Positions 25,097 to 33,011 of a stretch of DNA of 64,000 nt are shown here, one piece after another (position 1 is the first letter of the stretch; each line of letters starts with the position of its first letter). This DNA comes from Sva-07 sp963710625 (GTDB lineage Bacteria; Actinomycetota; Acidimicrobiia; Acidimicrobiales; Ilumatobacteraceae): assembly GCA_963710625.1 (NCBI GenBank), contig CAVQBG010000035.1:4397-68396 (forward strand), given 5' to 3'. Under the pieces are notes generated by a model. The model saw only the letters and a program-made list of their open reading frames with translations, searched no databases and had not been told where the DNA came from. Position numbers and translations under genes: made by a program.

Positions 25097-26034
25097 CGGG
25101 CTCCGACCTCCTCGTCGGTGTCTGCATCGTGCGTCGTCGATTCGAGGAACAAGTCCTCCAGCGAGCTGGTGTGCGGACGGAGTTCGTGCAGAACGATCCC
25201 CGAACGGAACGCGAGTTCGCCGATCTGCTCGGGGGTCATGCCGCGCACGACGAGCGAACCGTCCTCGTCGGAGACGACCGATGCGCCCGCGGCGACCAGG
25301 GAGTCCCGGAACTCGCCGCTCGACGGTGTCCTGACGAGCGAGGTCGCGTGTTGCAGTTCGGTCAGCGGGCCGCTGGAGACCAGCCGCCCCTTGTTGATGA
25401 TGACGATGTCGTCTGCGAGGTGTTCGACCTCGGCGAGCAGATGGCTCGACACCAGGACCGTGCCGCCCGCAGCAGCTCGAGCCCGCAGGAGGTCGCGCAG
25501 CGCGCGAACACCCTGGGGGTCGAGTCCGTTGGCGGGTTCGTCGAGGATCAGGACCTGCGGGTCCCCGAGCAGTGCCGCGGCGAGTCCGAGGCGTTGGCGC
25601 ATCCCGAGCGAATATGCCCCGACTCGGCGATCGGCGGCCCCGGTGAGATCCACCGCCTCGATGATCTCGTCGACACGCGCACGGGAGATCCCCGCCGTGT
25701 CGGCGAGAACGAGCAGGTGGTTGCGACCGCTGCGGCCGGGGTGGAAGGCGTTGGCCTCGATCACCACCCCGACGGCCCCGGCCGGGTCGGGCAGGTCTCG
25801 GTACCGCCGCCCGCCGATCGTGGCGCAACCTCCGTCTGCCGATGCGAGGTCGAGCAGGATCTTCATCGTCGTCGACTTGCCGGCGCCGTTGGGTCCGAGG
25901 AAGCCGGTGACACGACCCGCACGCACGGCGAACGACAGGTCGTCGAGCACCGTGGTCCGCCCGTACCGCTTGGTCAGGTTCGTGATCTCGATCGCGTCGG
26001 TCGCGGGAGGGACGTCGAGCGCGGGTCCGCTCAC
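25093..26034 (-). CDS. ABC transporter ATPase (NatA/CcmA type)
   Basis: This 313-residue ATPase shows Walker A (FLGPNGAGKSTTMKI), the signature YSLGMRQRLGLAAAL, Walker B (VLILDEPANGLDP) and the switch histidine (VSSHLLAEVEH). A C-terminal extension of about 80 residues is typical of exporters of the CcmA/NatA group. The GTG at 26032-26034 overlaps the stop of the upstream membrane protein gene. It powers the neighbouring ABC-2 permease. Confidence 0.93.
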   Translation of the reverse strand: MSGPALDVPPATDAIEITNLTKRYGRTTVLDDLSFAVRAGRVTGFLGPNGAGKSTTMKILLDLASADGGCATIGGRRYRDLPDPAGAVGVVIEANAFHPGRSGRNHLLVLADTAGISRARVDEIIEAVDLTGAADRRVGAYSLGMRQRLGLAAALLGDPQVLILDEPANGLDPQGVRALRDLLRARAAAGGTVLVSSHLLAEVEHLADDIVIINKGRLVSSGPLTELQHATSLVRTPSSGEFRDSLVAAGASVVSDEDGSLVVRGMTPEQIGELAFRSGIVLHELRPHTSSLEDLFLESTTHDADTDEEVGAR

Positions 26035-26843
26035 GTCGGCCCGTCCACTCGTTCGACCGACCCGCCCGATCCGACGGAACTCAACACAGGCGGTGGCAGT
26101 GGTTCGCCGGGCTCCGGCGGGGCAGCACCGGCCGGAGACGGCACGTCCGGGACGATCCCGCCCGCCGGCGGCTCGCGGCGGGCGCCGGAGGCGCCGACGA
26201 TGATCAGGACCACCGCCGCGACCGTGAGCACCAGGCCGAGGCCGAGGAGGACGAGCGCCAGCGGCAACACGACGTCGGATCGCGCACCGATCGTCATCGT
26301 TGCCGAGACGTCGGGCGAGCCGTCGGCGTTCATCACCACCGCCGCCCACCGGCCACCGGTGGCCTCCCAGACGAGCTCCTGCTGTCCGGTGCCCGCTGCG
26401 CTCGCCGACCAGAACTGCTGGTCGACCGGTGCGCCGATGTCGTCCACGCCGGGTGTCCTCCGGTACGCAGGGAACTCGCCGTCGTAGCGGATGACGCGAT
26501 CGTGGGCGACGCCGTCGAGATAGTCGTCGAGATCGGCCTGACGGGCGATGCCGACGAAGATCGGGCGATCAGGGTCGAGGGATGTCGCTCGGAGCCGAAC
26601 GTCGAGATCGATCACATCGATCACCCAGTCGGGCGAGCCGGGTTCGGCGGCGAACTTCACGTCCTCCCCCGTCACGGCCACGGTCGGTGACTCCAACCGG
26701 TCGACGGTGACGTCGAAGTACCCGCCGTCGTCGCGCTGCGTTGCGTACGCGATGGCGAGTGCACCGCCACCGATGAGCATCCCGAGCGCCGGGATGATCA
26801 GCACGCAGCCCACGACGAGCGCCACGACGCGCTTCGTACTCAT
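26031..26843 (-). CDS. Membrane-anchored protein of the ABC exporter operon
   Basis: This 270-residue protein has an N-terminal membrane helix (VVALVVGCVLIIPALGMLIG). An extracytoplasmic beta-rich domain of about 160 residues follows. A second helix (VVLPLALVLLGLGLVLTVAA) and a proline-rich cytoplasmic tail complete it. It heads the ABC operon and is coupled to the ATPase by a GTGA overlap. It could be a substrate or envelope-sensing partner of the exporter. No family was recognised. Confidence 0.7.
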   Translation of the reverse strand: MSTKRVVALVVGCVLIIPALGMLIGGGALAIAYATQRDDGGYFDVTVDRLESPTVAVTGEDVKFAAEPGSPDWVIDVIDLDVRLRATSLDPDRPIFVGIARQADLDDYLDGVAHDRVIRYDGEFPAYRRTPGVDDIGAPVDQQFWSASAAGTGQQELVWEATGGRWAAVVMNADGSPDVSATMTIGARSDVVLPLALVLLGLGLVLTVAAVVLIIVGASGARREPPAGGIVPDVPSPAGAAPPEPGEPLPPPVLSSVGSGGSVERVDGPT

Positions 26844-27184
26844 GTCACACCTCCTGTCGCCGGATCCGCTCCTGTCGAATCCGTTGCGCTTCCACGATGC
26901 CCCGAGAGCCCGGGTGTGAACAGGGGACAAGGTCTCCGCATCCCCGGTTGCCTCCCCTCGAGCCGTGTCGAACCCCTCGAACTGACGGAGACTTGAATCA
27001 AGCCGACCCGGGAAGTGACCGAATGTATGACCATGAACGGCGTGACATGGTTGTGAACGACCGTTCAGCACACTCGAGCCCCGGTTCTTCTCTTGGCGGA
27101 CGTGAGAACCGGGGCTCGGTGCGCACCACCCGTCAGGGTGTCGACGTTGCGACGGTGGCCCAGCGGATCAGGTGACGAGGTGCG
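26844..27184. other. 341-bp gap with a palindrome and a strong hairpin
   Basis: No gene is supported here. The gap holds the palindrome TGAACGACCGTTCA at 27054-27067 (a possible regulator site upstream of the ABC operon). It also holds a 14-bp perfect stem (27075-27088 with 27105-27118, CGAGCCCCGGTTCT arms) placed after the ROK kinase stop, probably its terminator. The promoter of the ABC operon should also be in this gap. Confidence 0.55.
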
Positions 27185-28207
27185 TCAGCGGTGACCCAGG
27201 ACCGCCAACGCCGCGATCGCCGATCCGCGAGCACCAGCCATGTCGAGGTCGGTCACGAGTGCGAACGATGCCACCTTGCGTTGTTCATCGCGCAGCAACG
27301 TGTGCTCCTCGACCCGTCCGAGGAACCAGTCGCGGAACGAGGGTTCGGCTTCGATCACGCCACCCCCGAGCAGGTACACGTCGGGGTCCGTGAAGTTGGC
27401 GGCGATCGTGAACAGACGGCCGAGCGCCATCGCCTGCTGCTCGAAGATGCGGCGGGCCATCTCGTCGCCACGCTCACCGAAACCTCGCACCTGCTTCGCG
27501 GCATCGAGCGGGTCCACGCCGGCGAGCTCGTGGTCGGGGTATCGCGTCAACCAGTAGGGCAGCAGGTTGTTCCGGATGCCGGTGAGTGACGCAACGCTCT
27601 CGGCGTCGCCGACGAATCCACAGTTGCACCTCGGCGTCGGTTGCCCCTCGTCGAGCAGGCCGTCCATGGGGATGTGGACGTGTCCGAGTTCGCCGGCCAT
27701 CCCGGCTGCGCCCTTCACGATCCGTCCGCTCTCGATCACACCGCCGCCGAGGCCGGTCCCGACGATCGCCGAGACCGACGACCGCTCCGCGCCGATCGCC
27801 CCGAAGTGCTCATGGTGGGCGTACAGCGCGGCAGCGTTGGCGTCGTTGCTGTAGACGACCGGCAGGCCGAGTTCCACCTCGAGCGCGGTCCGGAAGTCGA
27901 AGCCCTTCCAGCCGTCGTGCGCGAAGTTGGTCCCGCCGCGCGATGAGATCACGCCGTCGGCCGTCGCCGGACCCGGCGTGTCGAAACCGACCCCGAACAC
28001 GTCCCGTCGATCGATGTCGGCCAACTCGATCGCCGCCTCGAAGGCCTCACGGAGCGCGCCGATCGCAGCGGACGGCCCTTCGGTGACGCGGCTCGGCAGC
28101 TCGACGAGACGGTCGATCAGGAAGCGCCCTTCGCGATCCATCACCGTGAACTTGTTCGCCGTGCCGCCGTTGTCGAGCCCGACGAGATACGAGCCTGCGC
28201 CGCTCAT
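27185..28207 (-). CDS. ROK-family sugar kinase
   Basis: This 340-residue protein has the ROK phosphate loop (LVGLDNGGTANKFTVMD), the catalytic region VVYSNDANAAALYAHHEH and the GTGLGGGVI loop. The zinc-site region GELGHVHIPMDG...CNCGFVGDAES has two of the three usual cysteines; the third is Asp. It should phosphorylate a hexose or related sugar with ATP. The ATG at 28205-28207 begins MSGAGSYLVG. It is a single gene divergent from malic enzyme. Confidence 0.88.
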   Translation of the reverse strand: MSGAGSYLVGLDNGGTANKFTVMDREGRFLIDRLVELPSRVTEGPSAAIGALREAFEAAIELADIDRRDVFGVGFDTPGPATADGVISSRGGTNFAHDGWKGFDFRTALEVELGLPVVYSNDANAAALYAHHEHFGAIGAERSSVSAIVGTGLGGGVIESGRIVKGAAGMAGELGHVHIPMDGLLDEGQPTPRCNCGFVGDAESVASLTGIRNNLLPYWLTRYPDHELAGVDPLDAAKQVRGFGERGDEMARRIFEQQAMALGRLFTIAANFTDPDVYLLGGGVIEAEPSFRDWFLGRVEEHTLLRDEQRKVASFALVTDLDMAGARGSAIAALAVLGHR

Positions 28208-28344
28208 GCGAGTACCCGTGTGCTGGAGCGGATCGCCGACGGAGCTGGTGGAGAGGTTTCGATGATCACGGGACCCCGATCCTAGGACGCGAGCGCGGGC
28301 TCGACGCCGTCCCCTCCACGGTCGACACCGTAGGTTGGACGGCG

Positions 28345-30027
28345 ATGGCACCTCCTGGACGAGTCCGCGGCCGAGCGCTCCTGGCGGATCGCTACGTGAA
28401 CAAGGGCACCGCCTTCTCGGCGGAGGAACGTCGCCATCTCGGTCTCGACGGATTGCTCCCACCGGTCGTCGAGGACCTCGACACGCAGTTGCAGCGCGTC
28501 GAGGTCGAGTACGCGTCCAAGGTCACCGATCTGGGTCGGCACGTGTTCCTCCGGGCGCTGCAGGACCGCAACTCCGTGCTGTTCTACGCCTTTCTCGAAC
28601 GGCACCTCGCCGAGCTGCTGCCGATCGTGTACACCCCGACCGTCGGCTTGGCCTGCCAGCAGTGGTCGCGGATCTATCGCCGTGAGCGCGGCCTGTTCCT
28701 GTCGTGGCCGCAGCGCGATCGAGTGGAAGAACTGCTCGACAACGCAGTCGGTGACCTCGAGGTCGACGTCGTCGTGGTGACCGACGGAGAACGGGTGCTC
28801 GGCCTCGGTGACCTCGGCATCGGTGGGATGGGGATCCCGGTCGGCAAGCTCGCGTTGTACACCGCCGGCGGCGGCCTCGATCCTGCTCGGACCCTGCCGG
28901 TGATGCTCGACGTGGGAACCGACAACGATGCGCTGCTGTCGGATCCGCTCTACCTCGGCTGGCGCCACCAGCGTGTTCGCGGCGCCGAGTACGACGAGCT
29001 GGTCGACGCGTTCGTCGACGCACTCCGCACGCGGTTCCCCGGCGTGATGCTCCAGTGGGAGGACTTCGCCCAACTGCACGCGAACCGGCTCCTGGCGCGC
29101 CATCGCGATCGGATCTGCTCGTTCAACGACGACATCCAGGGCACTGCGGCCGTGAGCGTGGCCGCGATCGTCGCCGGTCTCGGCACCGCCCGAACACCGG
29201 TCGGCGACCTCCGCCTCGTCGTGGTCGGCGCGGGTTCAGCCGGCACGGGGATCGCCAGTCAGGCCGTGCGGGCGATGGTGGCCGCCGGTGTTGCAGAGCA
29301 CGAGGCAGTGCGCCGATGCTGGCTGGTGGACCGCGACGGTCTGCTCCACGATCGGATGGAGGGCCTGGCGTCGTTCCAGCAGCCGTTCGCCCGGCCGTGG
29401 GACGAGATCGCCGACTGGGACGACGACGGTGACGGTGTCGTCGAACTGCTCGACGTGGTCAGCCGGGTCGGACCGCACGCGCTCGTCGGCGTCACCGGGC
29501 AACCCGGGATCTTCACCGAGGCGATCATCCGGGCCCAGGCAGCGCAGGTCGATCGGCCGATCGTGCTCCCGCTGTCGAACCCGACACCGCGAGCCGAGGC
29601 GATCCCGGCCGACGTCCTCGCCTGGACCGACGGCTCCGCACTGATCGGCACCGGAAGCCCGTTCGCCCCGGTCGAGGTCGGTGGCCGCTCGGTGCCGATC
29701 GCCCAGGTCAACAACGTCCACGTCTTCCCCGGGGTCGGCCTCGGCGTCGTCGCGGTCAAGGCGCGAGCCGTGTCCGACGAGATGCTCACCTCGGCCGCAA
29801 CCGCGATCGGGGGCCTCGCCGCCGAGAATCGCGACGGGGGCATCCTGCCGCCGATCACCGAGAGCCGCCGCGTGGCCCGCCATGTCGCGTTCGCCGTGGC
29901 GAGAACCGCCGTCGACCAGAGCCTCGCGCACTCGATGAGCACTGAGACCTCCGATGACGAGATCTCGGCACGAATCGACGAGATCAGCTGGTCACCCGTG
30001 TACCGAGACCACGACGTGCCGCAGTAG
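28345..30027 (+). CDS. NAD-dependent malic enzyme (SfcA/MaeA type)
   Basis: This 560-residue enzyme should convert malate to pyruvate and CO2. The N-terminal malic domain has the catalytic Tyr in LPIVYTPTVG and Lys in VGKLALYTAGG. The metal site lies in FAQLHANRLLARHRD and SFNDDIQGTAAV. The C-terminal NAD domain starts LRLVVVGAGSAGTGIASQ. The length and order match the large malic enzyme family. It is convergent with the peroxiredoxin gene, 24 bp apart. Confidence 0.95.
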   Translation: MAPPGRVRGRALLADRYVNKGTAFSAEERRHLGLDGLLPPVVEDLDTQLQRVEVEYASKVTDLGRHVFLRALQDRNSVLFYAFLERHLAELLPIVYTPTVGLACQQWSRIYRRERGLFLSWPQRDRVEELLDNAVGDLEVDVVVVTDGERVLGLGDLGIGGMGIPVGKLALYTAGGGLDPARTLPVMLDVGTDNDALLSDPLYLGWRHQRVRGAEYDELVDAFVDALRTRFPGVMLQWEDFAQLHANRLLARHRDRICSFNDDIQGTAAVSVAAIVAGLGTARTPVGDLRLVVVGAGSAGTGIASQAVRAMVAAGVAEHEAVRRCWLVDRDGLLHDRMEGLASFQQPFARPWDEIADWDDDGDGVVELLDVVSRVGPHALVGVTGQPGIFTEAIIRAQAAQVDRPIVLPLSNPTPRAEAIPADVLAWTDGSALIGTGSPFAPVEVGGRSVPIAQVNNVHVFPGVGLGVVAVKARAVSDEMLTSAATAIGGLAAENRDGGILPPITESRRVARHVAFAVARTAVDQSLAHSMSTETSDDEISARIDEISWSPVYRDHDVPQ

Positions 30028-30051
30028 CGACGTCCCTGCACGTTCGTGTGC

Positions 30052-30681
30052 TCACCGGGGAGCGTCTGCGTACCTGAGGTACGGCTTGAACTCCTCGACG
30101 TTGTCGAACTGCTGCTTGGCGTCCTCGGTGGACACGGCCAGGCCGACAATCACCCGCTCGCCCGGCTTCCAGTCGGCCGGAGTGGCGATGGGGTTGGCAT
30201 CCGTGGCCTGAAGGGCGTCGATGACGCGAACGATCTCGTCGAAGTTGCGGCCCACCGACTTGGGATAGGTGAGCATCAAGCGCAGCTTGTTGGCCGGGTC
30301 GACGATGAAGACCGAGCGCACCGTGGAGGTGTCGCCTTCGCCGGGGTGGATCATGTCGTAGAGCTCGGCGATCCGGTGGTCGGGGTCGGCGACGATCGGG
30401 AAGTTGAGAGCCGTTCCGGTGACCTCACCGATGTCGGGTGCCCACTTGTGATGGTCCTCGATCGGATCGATGGAGAGCGCCATTGCCTTGGTGTTGCGCT
30501 TGGCGAACTCGTCCTTGAGCGCGGCGGTGCGGCCCAGTTCGGTCGTGCACACCGGGGTGAAGTCGGCCGGATGGCTGAAGAACACCGCCCACGAGTCCTG
30601 CTTCCAGTCATGGAAGGAGATCTCGCCGTCGGTGGTCATTGCGGTGAAGTCGGGGGCTGTGTCGCCCAGATGAAGTCCCAT
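30052..30681 (-). CDS. 1-Cys peroxiredoxin (Prx6 type)
   Basis: This 209-residue protein reduces peroxides through Cys45 in HPADFTPVCTTELGR, the only cysteine in the chain. The long C-terminal arm (RVIDALQATDANPIATPADW) is typical of Prx6-type enzymes. The ATG at 30679-30681 gives the conserved start MGLHLGDTAPDF. An in-frame upstream start would run through the operator-like palindrome at 30702-30717 and is rejected. That palindrome resembles one upstream of the sulfur operon, hinting at control by persulfide or metal. Confidence 0.93.
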   Translation of the reverse strand: MGLHLGDTAPDFTAMTTDGEISFHDWKQDSWAVFFSHPADFTPVCTTELGRTAALKDEFAKRNTKAMALSIDPIEDHHKWAPDIGEVTGTALNFPIVADPDHRIAELYDMIHPGEGDTSTVRSVFIVDPANKLRLMLTYPKSVGRNFDEIVRVIDALQATDANPIATPADWKPGERVIVGLAVSTEDAKQQFDNVEEFKPYLRYADAPR

Positions 30682-30701
30682 GATGTTGCTCCGTTCAGGT
30701 A

Positions 30702-30722
30702 ATACCCCGTTGGGTATACCCA
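30702..30722. promoter_or_regulatory. ATACCCC-type palindromic operator upstream of peroxiredoxin
   Basis: ATACCCCGTTGGGTAT (30702-30717) is an inverted repeat of ATACCC/GGGTAT. It overlaps a perfect 12-bp palindrome TGGGTATACCCA (30711-30722). It ends 21 bp before the ATG and covers the likely -10 region. It matches 14 of 16 positions of the element at 59572-59587 read on the minus strand. The form resembles operators of CsoR/CstR-type sensors. Confidence 0.6.
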
Positions 30723-30827
30723 ACGCAACGGCTGCGGTGCCACCCGTATTCCCAGCTGGAACCTCAGACGCCGGGTGGGACCTTCGGCTCTGAGGACGGT
30801 TCGGGGGCCATGGTTACGGTCGCCACC

Positions 30828-31030
30828 ATGAGTTCTACGGTTCGCAAACCCATCGTCGTTCACCCCATCGGCCGGGTCGAATCGTCGCTGAAGGACCCTG
30901 CTGAGGCACCGAAGCAGGGCGACGAGGGGACACCCGAGGCCTGGCTCGTCTTCGACCCCGACGTCGCTGCAGGACTTCGCGACCTCCGCCCGGCACCGAG
31001 ATTCTGGTGTTGGCGTGGCTGGATGGAGCG
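30828..31030 (+). pseudogene. TrmO (tRNA methyltransferase) N-terminal remnant
   Basis: From ATG 30828 the reading KPIVVHPIGRVESSLKDPAE...QGDEGTPEAWLVFDPDVAAG matches the start of TrmO/YaeB, which methylates t6A37 of tRNA. One base is missing near 30988. After it, TEILVLAWLDGA continues in another frame for about 12 residues, then similarity stops. Only about 65 of some 150 residues remain. The remnant ends about 75 bp before the selC-island repeat zone, so gene loss probably followed older insertion events at this site. Confidence 0.7.
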
Positions 31031-31158
31031 ATGGGTGGGCTGTTTGACACTGGCCAGACAGGGCGGCACCGCCGGGTACACCTCGGATTGATACATCTCG
31101 GATACCTGCACAGGACCCCTGTTCGGGGCGAACTCTGCAGTCCGCGGAGGGCGTCCGC

Positions 31159-31187
31159 GGACCGGTTGGCGGAGGTGGACGGGAATC
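31159..31187. repeat. Left attachment repeat (copy of the selC 3' end)
   Basis: These 29 bases are identical to 44608-44636. They include the last 21 bases of the selenocysteine tRNA gene with its CCA, so this is the duplicated tRNA end that integration leaves at the far side. The 54 bases before it (31105-31158) match 44554-44607 at 40 positions by my count. Confidence 0.88.
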
Positions 31188-31243
31188 CGCATCGCATCGC
31201 GTTTCCCCAGCGTGTGGGATCAGAGGAGGCCCGAACGAGTCGG

Positions 31244-31260
31244 TTGAGAGTAACCCTGAG
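31244..31260. repeat. Putative left integrase arm site
   Basis: TTGAGAGTAACCCTGAG is identical and in the same orientation at 44497-44513. It lies 57 bp inside the left attachment repeat. Confidence 0.65.
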
Positions 31261-31366
31261 CGTAACGGCATGAGCTGAGGCGCAGGAGCGCCGACGGGCG
31301 CCCAGGGGCACGACCCGGTGCGACCACTGCTTGCCCGGCGTTCACAGTATGCGTATGGTTAGGCGT

Positions 31367-31615
31367 ATGCCACGCGTTCAGGTGTACCTCCCCGACGACC
31401 TCCACGACGAGCTGAAGAAGCGCGGCTTGCCAGCGTCGGAACTCCTCCAGATCGCGCTGCGCGCCGAACTCGAACGCCAGGACGCGCTCGACGAGACAGA
31501 GCGGTATCTCGAGGAGCTCGTGGCCGAGGTCGGAGAACCGAGCACACGACAGCAGTCGCAAGCCGACGCCATCGCACGACGCATCCGAGATCGATCGCTC
31601 GACCGAGTCAGCTGA
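31367..31615 (+). CDS. Ribbon-helix-helix antitoxin
   Basis: This 82-residue protein begins MPRVQVYLPDDLHDELKKRG, the beta strand plus first helix of RHH DNA-binding proteins. A charged C-terminal half of the kind that wraps a toxin follows. It is 2 bp upstream of a PIN-domain toxin gene. It should neutralise the toxin and repress the operon. Direct repeats of GCGTATG just before the start (31350-31369 region) may be its operator. Upstream ATGs at 31349 and 31355 are possible. Confidence 0.85.
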   Translation: MPRVQVYLPDDLHDELKKRGLPASELLQIALRAELERQDALDETERYLEELVAEVGEPSTRQQSQADAIARRIRDRSLDRVS

Positions 31616-31617
31616 AC

Positions 31618-31998
31618 GTGCTCGTCCTCGACAGCGGGGGACTCTCGCGCCTCGCCGCGCGCACGAAGACGTCGGTCTCTCTGATCCGCGCATTGACGGC
31701 GCAGGAGTTGTGGCCACCACTCGTGCCCACGATGGTGCTGGTCGAGTCGCTGCACGGCGATCCTGGCCGCGATGCCAACGCCAACCGCTTCCTGAAGACG
31801 TGCAACATCGAATCCACCGTCAGCGTGGACGTTGCCCGCCGGGCAGCTGAGCTCCGCAGACTCGCCCGCAGAGGCTCCGCCGTCGATGCACTCGTCGTCG
31901 CGATTGCCCAGCCAGGCGGCACGGTCCTCACCGGCGATCGAGCCGACATCGAGGCGCTTGCCGCTCACGCTGATCGCGTCAGCGTCGAAGTCATCTGA
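31618..31998 (+). CDS. vapC: PIN-domain ribonuclease toxin (VapC type)
   Basis: This 126-residue protein has the four acidic residues of PIN nucleases: D5 (VLVLDSGGLS), E43 (MVLVESLHG), D90 (SAVDALVVAIA) and D107 (VLTGDRADIEAL). VapC toxins cut tRNA or rRNA when the antitoxin is lost. The GTG at 31618 is 2 bp after the antitoxin stop. Its location just inside the left island end suggests an addiction function that keeps the island in the chromosome. Confidence 0.88.
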   Translation: MLVLDSGGLSRLAARTKTSVSLIRALTAQELWPPLVPTMVLVESLHGDPGRDANANRFLKTCNIESTVSVDVARRAAELRRLARRGSAVDALVVAIAQPGGTVLTGDRADIEALAAHADRVSVEVI

Positions 31999-32403
31999 CA
32001 CATCGTCGCGCCTGCTCAAACGGCGGTTCCCGCCCGCCTGTCTGCGTCGCTCCCCGCCAGCTGAGCACCAGCCCGACGATCGAGTGATTATGCGGCAGGT
32101 CGATCAAGTTGGGACCGCCAACAGTACGCCGGAACTCATGCGCCAATCGGAGCGTTCCCGCCAGCGACTTTCGCTCGGGTCTGACGGGGGTAACCGACCG
32201 ATCGGAAGTGCCGATTTCGCGCTGGTCGTCGGCTCGCACGGACGCGGGTTTTCGGGGTGGGTCGTTCGCCACTGTCCGGCAGTCGGTCGTCAGACCTGTC
32301 GATGGCAGGTATCGACCTCACACAAGTTGGGTGATCCGGCCGGGCTTTCGGGCGACGTACGTTGACACCGAGAGGCGCCGCTGGGCGAGTGGAGGAGTGA
32401 CGT
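31999..32403. other. 405-bp gap without a recognisable gene
   Basis: I see no convincing coding region on either strand. A minus-strand reading around 32040-32150 (LIDLPHNHSIVGLVLSWRGA) may be a worn gene end but is not identifiable. A good Shine-Dalgarno GGAGG and a TTGACA box (32361-32366) at the right end belong to the following gene. Confidence 0.5.
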
Positions 32404-32776
32404 GTGATGAGCGATCGTTGGGATGAGTTGTGTGGGCTCGAGTTCTCCGAGAGTTACCCCACTCCGGAGGCGTCTGAGCGGCTGGTCGACGAGATGTTGT
32501 TCCAGCGCGCCTGTCAGGTGGTGTTGTGGTCGATCCCTGCCATGAGCGTCTACGCCATGAAGAAGGGCTCTGACGAGGTCTTTGGTGCGGGCGGCAATGT
32601 GTTGGTGGTCTTCAAGGACCGCCTGACCGCGAAGACCGTGATCAGCACTCCGAACAGTGACGTGATCTATGCACTCGGCTACATCGACCTGGCCGCTGAC
32701 GGCCCGACCGTCGTCGAAGTGCCACCAAGACAGCAGGGCATCCTGGATGACTTCTGGCAGCGGCCGATCACCGATG
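32404..32776 (+). pseudogene. DUF1254-domain protein, 3'-truncated
   Basis: About 123 residues match the start of DUF1254 proteins (YPTPEASERLVDEMLFQRAC, KTVISTPNSDVIYALGYIDL, QGILDDFWQRPITDV). The family normally runs to several hundred residues with a DUF1214 part. Similarity stops at about 32776, where an unrelated minus-strand fragment begins. The GTG at 32404 has GGAGGAG 8 bp upstream. ATG at 32407 is an alternative. The remaining reading to 33015 is not homologous. Confidence 0.7.
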
Positions 32777-32820
32777 TCGTCGGTGCGGTAGACCTTCTCG
32801 ACCGCGCGCAGCTCGACCAT
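32776..32820 (-). pseudogene. Possible ABC-ATPase N-terminal fragment
   Basis: Read on the minus strand from ATG 32818-32820, MVELRAVEKVYRTDD resembles the first strand of MacB/LolD-type ABC ATPases (IELRxVxKVYRT). It ends at the junction with the DUF1254 remnant. The fragment is only about 15 residues, so the call is tentative. Confidence 0.35.
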
Positions 32821-33011
32821 CGACCGAGTCGGCACCGACAGGTACTCCACACCCAGCGGATGCACCTTCACCCACCCATCGAACGCCGCCCGGTCGCACC
32901 TCGACACAGTGCGCCGTGGGTGAGACCACGAACACGCCGTGCATCTGACACGATGCGAGCCCAGCGTGCGATACTCCTGCTCGGCCGGTCCGATGTCGGC
33001 TCCCTTCGACG

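Noticed and set aside
27054..27067. A firm TetR-type operator for the ABC operon
   Set aside because: TGAACGACCGTTCA is a neat palindrome but lies over 200 bp from the operon start and no regulator gene is nearby, so it is only mentioned within the gap entry.
31159..31192. A second tRNA gene at the left island end
   Set aside because: Only the last 21 bases of tRNA-Sec are present, with no anticodon or 5' part. It is the duplicated attachment end.
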